Of a stretch of 64,000 nucleotides of DNA, positions 25,231 through 37,858 are shown one piece after another. The stretch comes from Temnopleurus reevesii. Taxonomy: Eukaryota > Echinodermata > Echinoidea > Temnopleuroida > Temnopleuridae. A model generated the notes under the pieces. The model ran no database searches. It was not told the origin of the DNA and saw nothing but the letters and a program-made list of their open reading frames with translations. Each line of letters begins with the position of its first letter. Position 1 is the first letter of the stretch. A program made the position numbers and the translations under genes. Where the stretch lies: NCBI GenBank assembly GCA_036244855.1, contig BQKZ01000067.1, forward strand, positions 94,424 to 158,423, written 5' to 3'.

Positions 25231-28200
25231 CATGTTTTTTTTTTAAGTTTAGTTGTTTTTTCGTATTTGAGATCTTTTTCTCCATAACTTACATTCCCAG
25301 CCTTTTCAATTTAACAATATATTTTGGCATTCATGCTACCGTGTTAATACGAGACTTCATAACTTTAAATCGATGTGTGAACAAATTAATTTCCTAGGGC
25401 ATTGCACTCCTTTTCTATACATAGAAAGACACACGTGGGACCGATGATGTGTTCCAGCACACAAACGTCACCCGTATTTCCATTTCCCTTCTCCTATCCC
25501 ATCGACGATGGATGTTACAAATGAGGCAAAACATGGAACTCTATCTCTTGGCTTGCATTCACTCCCGTCATGCACCGTGAAAAGTGACTTTGGGGGCTTT
25601 TAACTCCGAAATATTTTTTGCTCCGATGGTTTCCTTACCGTTTGGTCCCAAGCGGCCATTTTGGAAAGGGAGACGGAAGCGCCAATCGTCCTTGGTCACG
25701 CTGTATGCGCTAAGGTGTCAAGAAGGTGTCGCCATTATCATAACACGCAAGCGATTCACAAATTGGTTAATTCCACCCCGACTAAACTCACTTCCAAGTC
25801 TCTCAGCACGTTGAGCGGATATGAATTTATTACTCGGTTTAGAACAGTCATTTGATGATGATTTAATCTTGAAAATATATAGCTTCATTATAGCTATATA
25901 TGAATATAGCTATTATATTAATAATTTCTAAAGATCTTTTTTAACACGAATGTGCCATAAGTCGTCATCTGTGACTAAAGTGGCATTTTAATAAAGTATA
26001 AAAACTCCATGTTCTTAAATGGCATAATGAGGATATGAACAGGAACTTTACAAAGATCAATTATGTAGAATCCCTGTAAAAAAACAGTGCTGTGATCATT
26101 AACTGGACAAACCTACTGAAATAAAACAAATAGATAAAACAAGAATAAGTAAAAGAGGGTGTGGGCTTATTCATTTAAATCAGATGATATTATGTAGGTA
26201 TTCTGGGAAATGATGTGAAGTGGTCTTTTTACGATTTAAACACACCCCTTTATCTGTTCTCTTATATGTCTAAGATTATCCTTTGAAGTAGAAAAGTGAC
26301 CTTGTCCGTATACCTAACCATATCTCATTAGATTGAAAATTAATATCATATTGCCGCGCTTTGATCTTTAATTTCGCACAGGTTCACTTTCATTTTAAAT
26401 AATGCAAGATAAAGGGATAAGGAGAAAAGGACTTCGCGAAATGAAAATTGAGAGTTCAATAGGATAACAAGGGAGAAAGAAAAAAGCATATGAGAGCGCG
26501 GGAAATGCATTTTGTTCTCTCCCTTTTAGCCAAATCGATAATTATTCTCTATCTCGTCTCAACATGATAGGTTATTCTAATAATGAATTCAATTACTTTA
26601 CCATTTGCTCCGATTTAGGAATCTAATCGAAGTTTGCTTAGTATGGATATGAAACATTTTTCCTTTGGCCTCATCTCGCCTCATCTTCGTCCCTCCGTGT
26701 TCCGCGCCAGTAATTACGCGGGAGAAAGGCTTCTGGTTGTGGAGTCTCTAAAATGTACTCGAAATTAATTCCAATCTCTTGGATTATACACTCCACCCTG
26801 AGTAAGTAGGGATTGGTAGGATGGGTGAGTGGAAGAGGATGAAATCTTTTTCACTAATCTTTTGGGTTCAAACAGGGGTATTCCGTGATATTAATTTTTT
26901 TGAGGAGATGTCTCTACTCTCCTTTAACCTTAAGCCACCAAACATCAATCTAGTGCAGGGTCGCTCAAAAAAATATACGCTATATATTGCTACAGAGCAT
27001 GTACACTCTGTGAGCAGAAGGGACAACGTGAACAACGTTATTCAAGCCTTTACAATAGCCTCATGAACACACAAGAAAGTATTTTCCCCGTTCATTCACC
27101 GGACAGGTGCGACACCAGTTCAACATCTCTCTGCAGAATAAGTAGGAATTGAATTTATTTCATGTGCACCTAGCTTTTGTAAATGCTTGAATTGAAGTTG
27201 GTCAATTTGTCCAGTCTTTTGTTAAATGTGCTCACAGTGACGTCACCAATTCCCAGGTCCTAATAAATCTACATAAATTATATTTGTTGTCGCAATGATC
27301 TTTTCTTCATTTGTGACAGTGAAACGAAGATGATACTCAATATTTATCATATATACTTAGAGACCAGGTAATCTTTGTTTTTATTTCAATGGATTCAATA
27401 AAATACACTTGTCAATAATTGAGTTGATAAAATTCAGGAAAAATTTACTCGTGACAGAGAATAATATTGATATTTATTGATCAAAATACTCGTGACTTTA
27501 GGATGACCTCTTATGAAATCTCCTTCTGACGTAAGTCATATGAAAATAAAATTATTTCTGACGATGCAAAACGTAGATTGTGATTCATTGTGTGTTTAGT
27601 ATGAAGCGCCGCTTGAACAATAAATCATATTTCTCCAAAATATAACACAATTTCTCAGCGTTTTACCCTTTTACAAGCTTTGGTTTCGATGGACGAGAAT
27701 TCATATTTTGTGGTCAATGGATTCATCTGCGAAAAAAATGAAATGGAGAAAGTGAATAACAAGAGCTAAGCTTCAATGTGGGGGAAAAAGTTGAAAAAAA
27801 TGTCTATGTTTGCTTAGCCTATCGATGCAAATATTTATTGTACTTTACGATCAGGTTTTGAGATATAAATCATCGAAATCTAGTACTCAGTCTCGTGTAA
27901 ACATAGTAGCTAAGTAACCTTTGGCCATGCCCAATGTATCTTGTCCTCTTACTGTCTCTTTCTTCCATCTCTCCATCTCTTCTTTCTTCCCTCTGTCTCT
28001 TCTTCATCTTCTCTGTCTCTTCTTTATTCTCTCTGTTTCTCTCCGTCTTGTCCATCTTCAGAATCATCACCCTGTACGTCTTTCTTTCTCGCTCAACTTT
28101 GCGCTGCTTGAACGGCTAATATGACTAATGTGTTTGGAGAAACATCTTGGATAAATGTTTTGCACTCGTTTAGGCTGCAAAGGTAGATGAACTATGGACT

Positions 28201-28932
28201 GAAGAGGCGGTATATTCTTCTGTCATCTTCAGGCTGTCAAAACGAAAAGAGAATGATCCAAATTGACCACGGGGTAAATTCTCACTTGGATGGTTTTCGT
28301 TTTCTTAGTTGATATCATTTGTGCAGAGCGATATGTCACTTGCACCTAACCGTGCAAATTCGTTTAAATATTATCTAAATAAGTGTACCTGAGGGTGATT
28401 TTCATGTGTTTTTAAAGAGCCTCATCGCCGAATCAATTTTGATTTATTTTATTTTTTATTACAAAACCTAAATAAAGTACAATGCTGATGGAAGCGTTCA
28501 ATTTTCAACAATAAGTAATGGAAGAAAGAAGGCTCGAAATTACTCAGTTGACATCACACCTAAGGCAATGACGGAACAGAAAGAGTCTTTACACTTACAA
28601 AGGAGACGATCAAAAAAAATTTGAACATCAATACTAAATCAAAATAGCTATATCATACACTTAACGACAGTATATCAAGACATTGTGGAAGGTCATTGTT
28701 GCCTTTCAGACTCAGCAGAGTTTCTAAAACACGCTAAAGTGGGGAAATGTTTCTTTTCATCGGGTTCTTTGTACTTCGTACATAAACAATGTTTAAAGAC
28801 AATAGTCTCCTTTCCTAAGTCTTAAATAAATGACAATCGACCCTACAAGATCTTTCACAAATCTTCCAACACTCTGCACCAACGACGAAAGTAATTGAGA
28901 GAGATCGTCCCCCAACCACCAAGAAATCAGTC

Positions 28933-29104
28933 CCGGACTGTTTTCACCAAATCGTTTTTAAGGTTAGGAACGACGCTAAGAAAGAATGGAGTACGTTAAC
29001 GAGTGTAATACACGTAAGATGCTCGATCATTCAGCGCGAGAATTGATACCAGTCCCTCCTTAAGTCAATCTTAAAGTCTTTACTATATTGGTAAAACACC
29101 GCCT
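28933..29104. mobile_element. Foldback element family FB2, copy 1 (tandem pair)
   Basis: Outer arms are CTGTTTTCACCAAATCG and the right end TCTTTACTATATTGGTAAAACACC, with CTTAAAG/CTTTAAG-rich inner arms. The centre has GTACGTTAACGAGTGTAATA followed by ACACGTAAGATGCTCG. It abuts and overlaps the next copy, which has the same centre. Related to the element nested at 37572-37747. Non-coding. Confidence 0.6.
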
Positions 29105-29273
29105 CGGTCGATGCGTCAATAAATCGTTCGTAAAGTTAAGATCGACTTGAGGAAAGACTGTAGTACGTTAACGTAACGAGTTTAATACGCATGAGATTCT
29201 CGTTTCATCATTGCAAGAACTGAAACCATTCGTTCTTAAAGTCTTTCGTAACTTGGTGAAACACTGCCCAGTC
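29101..29273. mobile_element. Foldback element family FB2, copy 2 (tandem pair)
   Basis: The right arm ends TTCTTAAAGTCTTTCGTAAC then TTGGTGAAACACTGCCC, the same end as the nested copy at 37747. The centre GTACGTTAACGTAACGAGTT with CGCATGAGATTCTCG matches the preceding unit. Two directly adjacent copies suggest tandem duplication or insertion beside an existing copy. Confidence 0.6.
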
Positions 29274-31759
29274 TTCTGACAATTTGAAAGCGTTATTGAA
29301 TGAGAAAGGAAGGTCTCGCTGTTTTGTTCTATGTCGTGTACTATTACCTAAATGGCACCATGTTATTTATCTCTTGTGAATCTCACGAGAGAATAGGCGG
29401 GAAGTGCGAGTAAGACAACTTTGCAAAAAATACGATGAGCAGCGTTGTCTGTCGTCAGACCATCCTTCCATTCGCACTACACATCGAGTGAAGCGGCGCG
29501 CGCTTCGATTAGCGCGGGGTGTATTAATGTCCCCGAGTTTTCCTTTGCCCAAAGGCGTATTGCAAGAGAGCCGAAATGACACCAAAGATAGAGCAAGAGG
29601 CAAGCTAAGAATGAATAAGCGACGATGACATGTCGATTGCAATGCACTTTAAATCCAATTCGAAACGCATGCACAACTATTTATTTGTCCTCCCTGAAGC
29701 ATAATTTTACGTTCACAGTTTGATTAAAACTACAATCTTAACAAAAAATCTTCATTAACTAACAACTAAAATCTACATATTTTTCAAAACCACAAAATGT
29801 GTCTCAAACTTGTTTTATAGTTCACAAAAAAATGTTCCAGGCTCTTTCGCTCTATTTTTGTTGAATATGTCGTCTTTTGTTTAAGCATTTAGTAGCGTTT
29901 TGGTGCTGGTGTGGATTCTACCGGCATCACCGATATCACAGTTTACCTTTACAGGTGTTTATCCCTTTGGCTTTCCTCTAATCTCACCCCATCCCTCATG
30001 TTCACGTCTACCGGCTTTATCCTCATCGGAAGGCGCGAATAGTTGAGGCACAGAATCAATTTATAATGCGCACCAGGATTAAGCGCTGGGATCAACTGTG
30101 CGCGTTCGTCTTTCAGCGGGTAATCCATCACACGAAACAACCCGTGTGGGACTGAGGTTCGCCAATGGTTTTTCTTCCTTGCGAGTTCAGCGCGCGTACG
30201 CGCAGCGTCGCATCGTCTGCCAGCGAGCTTTCAAATCAAGGGACGCAGTAAGTCGCGTGATCAATCAAGATTTCGGCTTGCGTAAGCCAGGCAATCAATT
30301 TGCGAAAAACAATGGTTAGATACAAAAGGAGGTAAATGCTACACCGTGTACTCGTCTGATAGCTTTCAATAGCAAGGTAATACTGTACAAAATCCAGTCA
30401 CGATGTATCATCACCATGATCACACACAATAAACACGAGGAAAAACTGAAAAACGAGGGAAAACGTAGTACAATTGGCCTAATAACATTATTTCTCGATT
30501 TTGTCTAAAGTAGCTGTAGCAGATCAGTAAATTTTAGTTTAACAATAAATTTGTAATTTTTCAATCATATACTTTTATCAGTGGAAGATTGACAATTTTC
30601 GAACCTTGCAAGTACCACGCGGCTACATGGCTGGGTTTTATTTTTCATGGACCGATCGATCATCATGATCATCGCAACACTGCTATCGAAACTTTATATC
30701 GCATACTTCGCGCGTAGTTCAAAGAAATGTTTAGAAATGAACCCGTCGATATGTCGGTATATCTTTAAGCAAGTCTCGTCATGCCGAAATCTAATGCTTT
30801 TATGTCTTCATCTTCCTTATGGTATCGTGAAATAATAGGAGAGACCGATACCATTTTGAACATGACAAGGTGAAGGTAGTTTGTGATTTAGCACGCTAAA
30901 TATACACAGTGTCTTCTCGGCATGGAGGAAAGCAAAAGGGTCATTGTCTGATAGATTCTTGGTTTTGGAAACTGATATTTTAATGCATCTGAAGGCAATG
31001 GTCTGTCGAGAAAGTGATTTTTTCTCCGACATCGGGACTTGTTGTAAGCAAACATCTTGCGGACTATCACTTGCAATGATTCACGGGTGATCAAATATCA
31101 AAAAGCAAATTAATTTTTCTTCTCTAATGGAAATATGTCTTGATGTGCGTCTATGTTTTCACTGCCTTTTCAATCTCTTATTCTCTCTGTCTGTCCTTCT
31201 CTATTTCTTTTCCTGTCTTATATAAATTACTTTTCTATACTTTGACTTTTGTGTATGATTTCGTTTTTCTCACATTGAAGTTTATCTGTTTCTTTACAGT
31301 TTTATATCTCTCCTTCCGCGTTCCTTTCCAATTCTTTTCCATCGTATAATCTGATATTCTCCAGTTATTAAATAGTTAAGAATATATTCATGTTACTTAC
31401 TTTTTAACTGAGAGACACGGAATATTATATGTCTAATCTCCGTTCAGTGCATTGGGACTCGGACAACGCAGAACAAAATCGTCTTCTTCTGATTTCACTT
31501 ACATTTCTGTTCAAGCCTCTGTACTAAGAAGAAAACAAGACATACTATTTTTTTAAAGTACATTTTGGGGTTAAATACTTGTGCATATACTTCGAAAATA
31601 TAATGTCCGTCTTTCCAATTTCTTACAGTTTTATTTCATATGTTTAAAACATCCAATATAATTTTTTTTCACGATGATATCTATGTTTTTTAAAACAAAA
31701 TTATATGATCAGCTATTAATGTCGCATCTCTTTTTCTCCATCTCGTTCTCGCCATGCAG

Positions 31760-31927
31760 GTCAACTTCTCGGAGCAGAGCTTGGGCCAGACGACCCTCAT
31801 CAAGGACATTCCGCCACGAGATGACGCTGCTCCTGGCTCCGGCATGAGTCTACCTCCAACACCAGACTCCTCCGACCGGATGCAGTCCTCGCATCTCGAC
31901 TTAGAACCTCTGAGTGCCAGCGACTAG
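31760..31927 (+). CDS. isl1: islet, terminal coding exon
   Basis: Begins after GTTCTCGCCATGCAG with GTC AAC TTC TCG GAG, continuing QQL from the previous exon as QQL-VNFSEQSLG, exactly the Islet family junction (vertebrate Isl1 reads QQLVNFSE). Both boundaries are phase 0. The exon has 55 codons and a TAG at 31925-31927. The middle is lineage-specific (LIKDIPPRDDAAPGSG), followed by the MSLPPTPDSSD motif, matching the conserved C-terminal LPDTPNS of vertebrate Isl1. The tail then ends SSHLDLEPLSASD instead of the vertebrate SMVASP-type end. Together with 20028-20213 it gives the last 117 residues of the protein. Confidence 0.96.
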   Translation, partial: VNFSEQSLGQTTLIKDIPPRDDAAPGSGMSLPPTPDSSDRMQSSHLDLEPLSASD

Positions 31928-32320
31928 AGACCCACACCAAAACGCCTCCTGCAACAAAGAGAATAATCTGCTAAAAAACAATGAGTCATCTTTCTTAGCA
32001 CTTATCCGGAGGTTCTTTAGTTCCGTGGGTCGACTTTGCTGTTGGGCCGTGTTTTGCAATGGGTGCGATTTGATGATATGAACCAACGCGGAAAAACAGA
32101 CAATGTCATCGATATTATAAAAATCGACAAGATTATCAAGATTATACATACTTTCTCGCCTCACTTTTGTACGATTTGGAATCTTCATTTTGATGTCTCT
32201 CCTGACTGTGCACTCTTTCGTGAAACTGTGGACGTTAAATGTGGTATATTTATTATATAAAAATGTGGACAGTTTTCGTGTGTATCATAGATGACGGACT
32301 CATGCAATTTTTGGGAGCTG

Positions 32321-32348
32321 TAATAATAATAATAATAATAATAATAAT
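32321..32348. repeat. (AAT)n microsatellite
   Basis: About nine TAA/AAT units in the presumed islet 3' UTR. Confidence 0.9.
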
Positions 32349-32500
32349 CCGAATTATGGAGCAAAGTCAATGTGATGAACTGCTTATCGAGTTTGATAAT
32401 GCAAACTACATTTTTTAACTTGTTGGAGCATCCATGAACGATGTTTCATTGTGTGTCGGCAAGTGTGTTGTTGCTATGTCAGAAGTGGGTTTGCAAAAAT

Positions 32501-32635
32501 GATGGACTGTGGACGGTAGAAAACGAGTGCGCATTCGATTTGCGCATTAAATAACAAGTGCGCAACCGACCTGCGGATCTTTAAATGCGCACATCAGATG
32601 CGCATTCGTATTCGACCGTCCACCAGCCATCGTCC
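32501..32635. mobile_element. Foldback element in presumed islet 3' UTR
   Basis: The left arm GATGGACTGTGGACGGTAGA followed by AAACGAGTGCGCATTCG pairs with the right arm TGCGCATTCGTATTCGACCG then TCCACCAGCCATCGTC. TGCGCATT words recur in the loop region. If transcribed it would form a long hairpin. Non-coding. Confidence 0.7.
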
Positions 32636-35595
32636 AACAATATCGAAAACCCACTAGTGGCACTGAGGTCGATAATAACGAAAATGATGAAAGAATCAAA
32701 CGAAGTATTGCTACAACAACTTTGGATTACAAAACTTTTCAGAATACGCAAGAAGCTTTACGATTTGATGTGTTTATGTCTAAATGAGAGCGATTAGTAA
32801 TTTAAAAAGTTAATGAAATTAGTAATAGTATGGTTTCTTAGAATTACTGGTATTCGATTATCTAATTTGTTATTTTGCCAAAATTGATTTGAAGGGGACC
32901 TAATTTTATACGCTTTTATTATTTTTTTAGATAGAAGTTAACGCTTCGACGGTAAAACAGCATATTGAATTTCTAAAAAAAACAGTTGCTTTTGTATTTT
33001 GAAGGGTAAAAATGGCTTTTTGTTATAAGTGCTAGTTCATCCTTAACTTCTGAACTACTTTTTATCTACCAATAAAAAATGTTGATAAATGTAATCGTAT
33101 CACATCGTACAGAGGGCTAAGACAAATAAATATTCGTGAGAAAGATTTTTTTTCGTTAAATGATTTTATGGAAACTTTAAACTCTGTATCTAAATCTTGA
33201 GTTTTCCTCGTTAGTACTATTGGTTTTCATAATATCATAGTATTGCATATGAGCAACTAATATGAAATTATTGTCATCCAAAGTATTTATTTATTAGCGT
33301 TTTTAAAATGGAATGAATACGGATCGATATGGCTAAGTCAGGTAACGACAAAAATTAAACGATTGGTGTATTTACCGATGTCCTTAGCATATTCAAAGCC
33401 AGCTCAAAACACTCATATAGATGCAGAATATTTTAGGAATTCGAATTCCAATAGCCTCATATAAGTTGCACTTAAAATTGCTAAATGGGGCATTACCCCT
33501 CGTAATGTATACCGACTCTTTATCCCGTGTTCTCTAAACATTATTCTGGCAATAATGGCGTTCGAAATGTGTAAATTACATGCAGACTAGTGGCTCTCTG
33601 TGTATTTTTCCTCATTTTAAGAGAGAATCTAAAATGTAGGGAGTATTTATCCGCATCATCCTCGATATGTACACTTTGGGTATCATCTCGATAGCGGAAT
33701 AAGACGAGTTTGTTTGAAGTCGCGGTGAGATGTGCGATGGAGCTCGTCCCGGGGGACTCGCATTTGAATTTGTGGGAGAAAAGAAAAGCGGAAGTGTATT
33801 TTGCCTCCAAAATTCCATCTTCATGAAAATTCATGAAGAGGGGAAAAGCCCCCATTCTGCTATAACAGTTGCAGTATTCCCCCGAGCCCCTCCTCCAATA
33901 TATACATATGTAGTTTTTACGGGTTTAGAGCGGGAAATAAGAATGGAGTAGAAAAAAAGTGGCGGGAAAAAAGATGAAGCGGGGAGATGAGAGGGGTCGT
34001 AGCTTCTAAGAGGGTTGCGATTCTAGCCAGGGGCTGAAAAAGAGTTATGAATGGGTAATTCTTGTCAGATATATATGGATGCTACATTAGAATTATCATC
34101 AAAGATTATCCGAATGAAGAGGCAGAGAGGAAGGGAGGGGGCAAGATGACATCATCGTTAAGTGTACGGCCATTCTTTATCATTGATTTTACGAATGAAA
34201 GAAAAATTATACTTCAGCCAAAATTTCCCATCCTTTGTAGTGATACATCAGACGTGTTATTTAAAGAGAAAAAAATACCTAATACTTATGTTTAAAAGGG
34301 GAGTTATAGTGTTGCACCAAGAATGTAGGAAAATGTATCGAAATTTCCTTCAAAAGTCTCGCATCATTTATTTCTATATCTCTGGTACTGTCCCTATAAA
34401 ATGATAATTCGTTTGATAACTCATTTGATTAACTCTTAAAACAGAAAATGTCTCATGAAGTCATGACAACAATATCAACATTTCAATTGAATCTACCATA
34501 TGTTGGGATAAGGCAAGAATCATTCCATTGATATCAACATTATATTTTACGTGTATGGCCAAGCTCTGTAGCTGAAGTCAGAAATCTAATTTTGAAAAAA
34601 AAGGGTCGAGAGTAAATTGAAGCAAAAAAAATGGAAACGAGTACATCGTATTGACAAATAATCACAAGCAAAACAAAATGTACATAGTAATTATTTCTGT
34701 AGTATACACTTTGTACTTGTAGATTATTTCTTTCTTAAATGTACACTTCGGAACATTTATTCTCTTTCAAATTCATACAACAAGAATTTAATAACTGCGT
34801 TCTGAATCAAGAACGAACAATATTAGAGAAGGACGCTCGGAAGTAATACCTTCCTTGAAATATAATAATATCCGTGTTTGTTATTTATTTATTATTTTTG
34901 CTAATGTATTGTAAACAGGTGTGTTCCCTCTGCCATTAGTTTGTGTTCGCGAGACCGGCTCATAATACTAAATATTCCCTTTGCGAGGGACAAATGGTAG
35001 AAAGGTCACATCCTCTGGCAGAGGTAACAACCCTTATAATTTAATAATATTATTATGGCCAGGGCATCATGTGCATTATTAGTGTTGTCTATATTATTAT
35101 GTCTGTTTTATCTATTCACGTTTTGAGCAACCATGTGGTTTGACTATATGATATATTATATATATAACGAGGAAATAAAAGTCGAATTCTTTTCGTTGAA
35201 GAGATGGTGAAAATTTGAAACCTTCTTGAAAGTTTGTGTTCTTTAGTTATTTTATTTGAGGGTGTTGTGTTGTTGTGTATGTGTTTTGCTGCATCCCAAT
35301 GGTATCAAAATACCTATCTCCCTACCAGGTTGCCTAAACTGCCGAGACCTCGTATGGATCCTTCAGTTACTCCTGTCCATCATGATATTTTTCAGTTCTA
35401 AAACATGGTATCAAAATGAATCATGTCATACAAGTATTAGATGTGATATATCATGAATTTTAATCTAATAATTCTAATAATTGTAAGGATGTAGGCTAAC
35501 AGAAATGCTTTCAAATAATTTTCTTAGGAAATGGATGTAATCAGAACAATATGCTTTTTGTAATGTAACGGTGGTGAAAGGGAACATTTAGATTA

Positions 35596-35810
35596 ATGTT
35601 GATGTTGATGGTGGTGGTGGTGATGATGATGATGATGATGATGGTGATAACGATGACATATGGTGATGATAATGGCAATGATGATTATTATTATGATGAT
35701 GATGATGAAGAAGAAGAAGAGGGCGAATAAGAACAAGAAGTAGAAGAAGAATGAGATGATGATGATAATGATGATGATGGATATCACAATGATGATGATA
35801 AGGACACACG
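35596..35810. repeat. GAT/GGT/GAA trinucleotide repeat block
   Basis: Mixed GATGAT, GGTGGT and GAAGAA runs. His- and Ile-rich minus-strand frames here are artefacts. Confidence 0.9.
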
Positions 35811-36404
35811 TTACTTAAAGCTGGCTAAAATATCCTATCGTGACAGCGACACTAGCACATTTACATAAAAATAAATGTCAGAGATATATTGAAATTGTGA
35901 CATTAACGCTGTATCTTTGGATTATTCCTTTTTGTTGAACCACAAACTTGAAATATCATCTTGACAAAAAAAAAATGTGCTGGAAAAAAGAATATCGACC
36001 AAAAAGGAATAAGTTCTAATCTTCCTGATGGTAAAATCAATTTTTATTCATGAGGTACGAATACGCCCCTAAGATATGAATCTAAGAAAAGATATCTGTA
36101 AAGTAAGAAGTACTGGATACTTATTTCTCTTTCTCTATACCTTTCTCTCTCCCCATTCCCAGTCATAACTCTCCATCTCTCTCTCTCTTTTTCTATCTCT
36201 CGCTCTCTCGATCTCTCTCTCTATCTTTCTTTTCCCAACATAAGTTATATACCTTTCTTCTTCTCTTTCACTCTGTCATGTCTGTCTTTATTCTCTTGTT
36301 TGTGTCTTTAATTTTCATGACGTATTCGTAACCTTTCATTCTTCTCTCTTTCTCTCTATTCTATCTGTCAATATTGTGCATGCTTTGTTGGCAAACGTAA
36401 AGGT

Positions 36405-36512
36405 GTGTGCGTGTGTATGTGTGTGTGTATGTGTGTATGTGTGTGTGTGTATTAGAGAGAAGATGGAAACGATTGAGAGGAGAGAACGAAATAGAGAGAG
36501 AGAGAGAGAGAT
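36405..36512. repeat. (GT)n followed by (GA)n microsatellites
   Basis: GTGTGT run at about 36405-36450 and GAGAGA run at about 36493-36512. Confidence 0.9.
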
Positions 36513-36722
36513 AGGAAAACGAGGCGTACGCACATAAACGTGTTTTTTTCTCATTCTTTCTTTCTTTTATCTTCAAAAGCTTATTTTCTCGTTTTTCTTG
36601 AAACTAAAAAAATCCCTACTGCCATTTAATCTTCCTTTTATCAGTTTTCACCCCATCCTTCCGCCCCATTCTCTTCCTCCTCTTTCTTTTTATTCATCTT
36701 TTAATTTCCACCACTAATTTTG

Positions 36723-36725
<3 letters not shown>

Positions 36726-36761
<36 letters not shown>

Positions 36762-36768
36762 ATCTCTC
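36726..36768. repeat. (TC)n microsatellite
   Basis: Uninterrupted TC dinucleotides in a pyrimidine-rich stretch. Confidence 0.92.
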
Positions 36769-37516
36769 ACTCACTTTCTGGTTTTTTTTTTCTACTTTGG
36801 CTATCAATTGCTATTAAAAACTATCCCCGTTGCCTTTTTATTCTTTTCCAAATATAACGACCTAAAATTTTGCACTTTCATCTCTCTCGTTCTCCCATCA
36901 TTCCAATACAGTGCGATATATTCCTCGAGGGTGTATTTTCCTCTCGAAGATTAGGATTTCTCTGGATTAACAACTTTTCTATCCCATCCTCTTATTATTC
37001 ATCCTTGTTGTATAAAATAATAGATCCGCCCCCGTCATGCCCGTTAAAGGATGATATATCTTATAATATTTGGAATAATTTACAGAAAGCCGTGCTCAAA
37101 CCAGGTGTAAAGAAAACTAATGAATTTTATACATTTTCCAGGAATAATCTAAAGTGCATATGATGGACTTATTTCATATTTAGACTAGAGAGTAAGATAA
37201 CGGAGGGGAGATATAGATGCAAGAAAGAGAGAAACTGACGAAAAACTAGATAACTTGTTGATACACCTGCAGGGGTACATGCATAGGGAAAGCTTTTAGA
37301 GACAAATCGAAGCCTTCTCCAGCAAGAAAGATGACAACCGATTCACACATTTGCGTTTTTCCCGAGTTAGAACAACGTTTTATCATCAGTATTATAAAAA
37401 AAATCGCTCCCTGAACGCACAGTATACGCGGATCAAACGGTGGGTTGACATTCGGCTTGCGCTCGAGGAGCGTTCACCGAACGTCAGTCCACCGTAAACG
37501 CGATATAATCTATTTC

Positions 37517-37858
37517 CATAGAATTAAGTTGAAATCAATTCAATGGTCCTTTGTAATACTAAGAGTTGAAATCTAGGAGGTGTTTCATTGAGATAAAACA
37601 GACTTTAAGAATGACTTTAAAATCGACTGGTATCCGTTCTTGTGCGTGATGATCGACAGTATTACGCGCATTCAGCACAAAAACCGATAGCAGTCGATCT
37701 TAAAGTCGTTCTTAAAGTCATTCTTATCTTGGTGAAACACCGCCCAGGACCGGCTTGCAATTGTGATGTCCGCACAAATCAATACATGACGTACGGATCT
37801 ATTTGTCCAATGACACGCTTAATTTTACGGAAATATTGTATATCGTGTTCACAGATAT
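37517..37858 (+). repeat. R3 interspersed repeat, copy 1, nested in FB1 and itself interrupted
   Basis: Matches copies at 44059-44222 and 63110-63285: AGAATTAAGTTGAAATC, AATTCAATGGTCCTTTGTAA, then (after an insertion) ACCGGCTTGCAATTGTGATG, TCCGCAC and TATATCGTGTT. In the other two copies the two parts are continuous through GCTATTCAAATC. No coding potential recognised. Confidence 0.75.
37572..37747. mobile_element. Foldback element FB2, innermost nested copy
   Basis: Arms GGTGTTTCATTGAGATAA, AGACTTTAAGAATGACTTTA and AAATCGACTGG pair with CAGTCGATCTTAAAGTCG, TTCTTAAAGTCATTC and TTATCTTGGTGAAACACC. The loop includes ATGATCGACAG. It splits the R3 repeat. Related to the pair at 28933-29273. Confidence 0.8.

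Larger units (their letters stand above)
20214..31759 (+). other. Last intron of islet (11.5 kb)
   Basis: Bounded by CTG|GTAAGAA at 20214 and GCCATGCAG|GTC at 31759, phase 0. Contents are AT-rich unique sequence, an (AT)n run (21312-21335), an FB1 element (22752-22972), a tRNA-like segment (about 23061-23120), a two-copy direct repeat (24941-25230) and a tandem pair of foldback elements (28933-29273). Higher-GC unique stretches occur near 25560-25860, 29400-29640 and 30080-30300. They are open in several frames by composition but show no splice-consistent, recognisable peptide. Such islands inside a developmental regulator are plausible enhancers, which is inference only. Confidence 0.85.
31928..33150 (+). 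other. Probable islet 3' untranslated region with candidate poly(A) signals
   Basis: AT-rich sequence directly after the islet stop. AATAAA hexamers occur at 33071-33076 and 33125-33130, the first clear clustered candidates, so a 3' UTR of about 1.2 kb is plausible but unproven. It includes an (AAT)n run (32321-32348) and a foldback at 32501-32635. The true cleavage site cannot be read from sequence alone. Confidence 0.45.
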
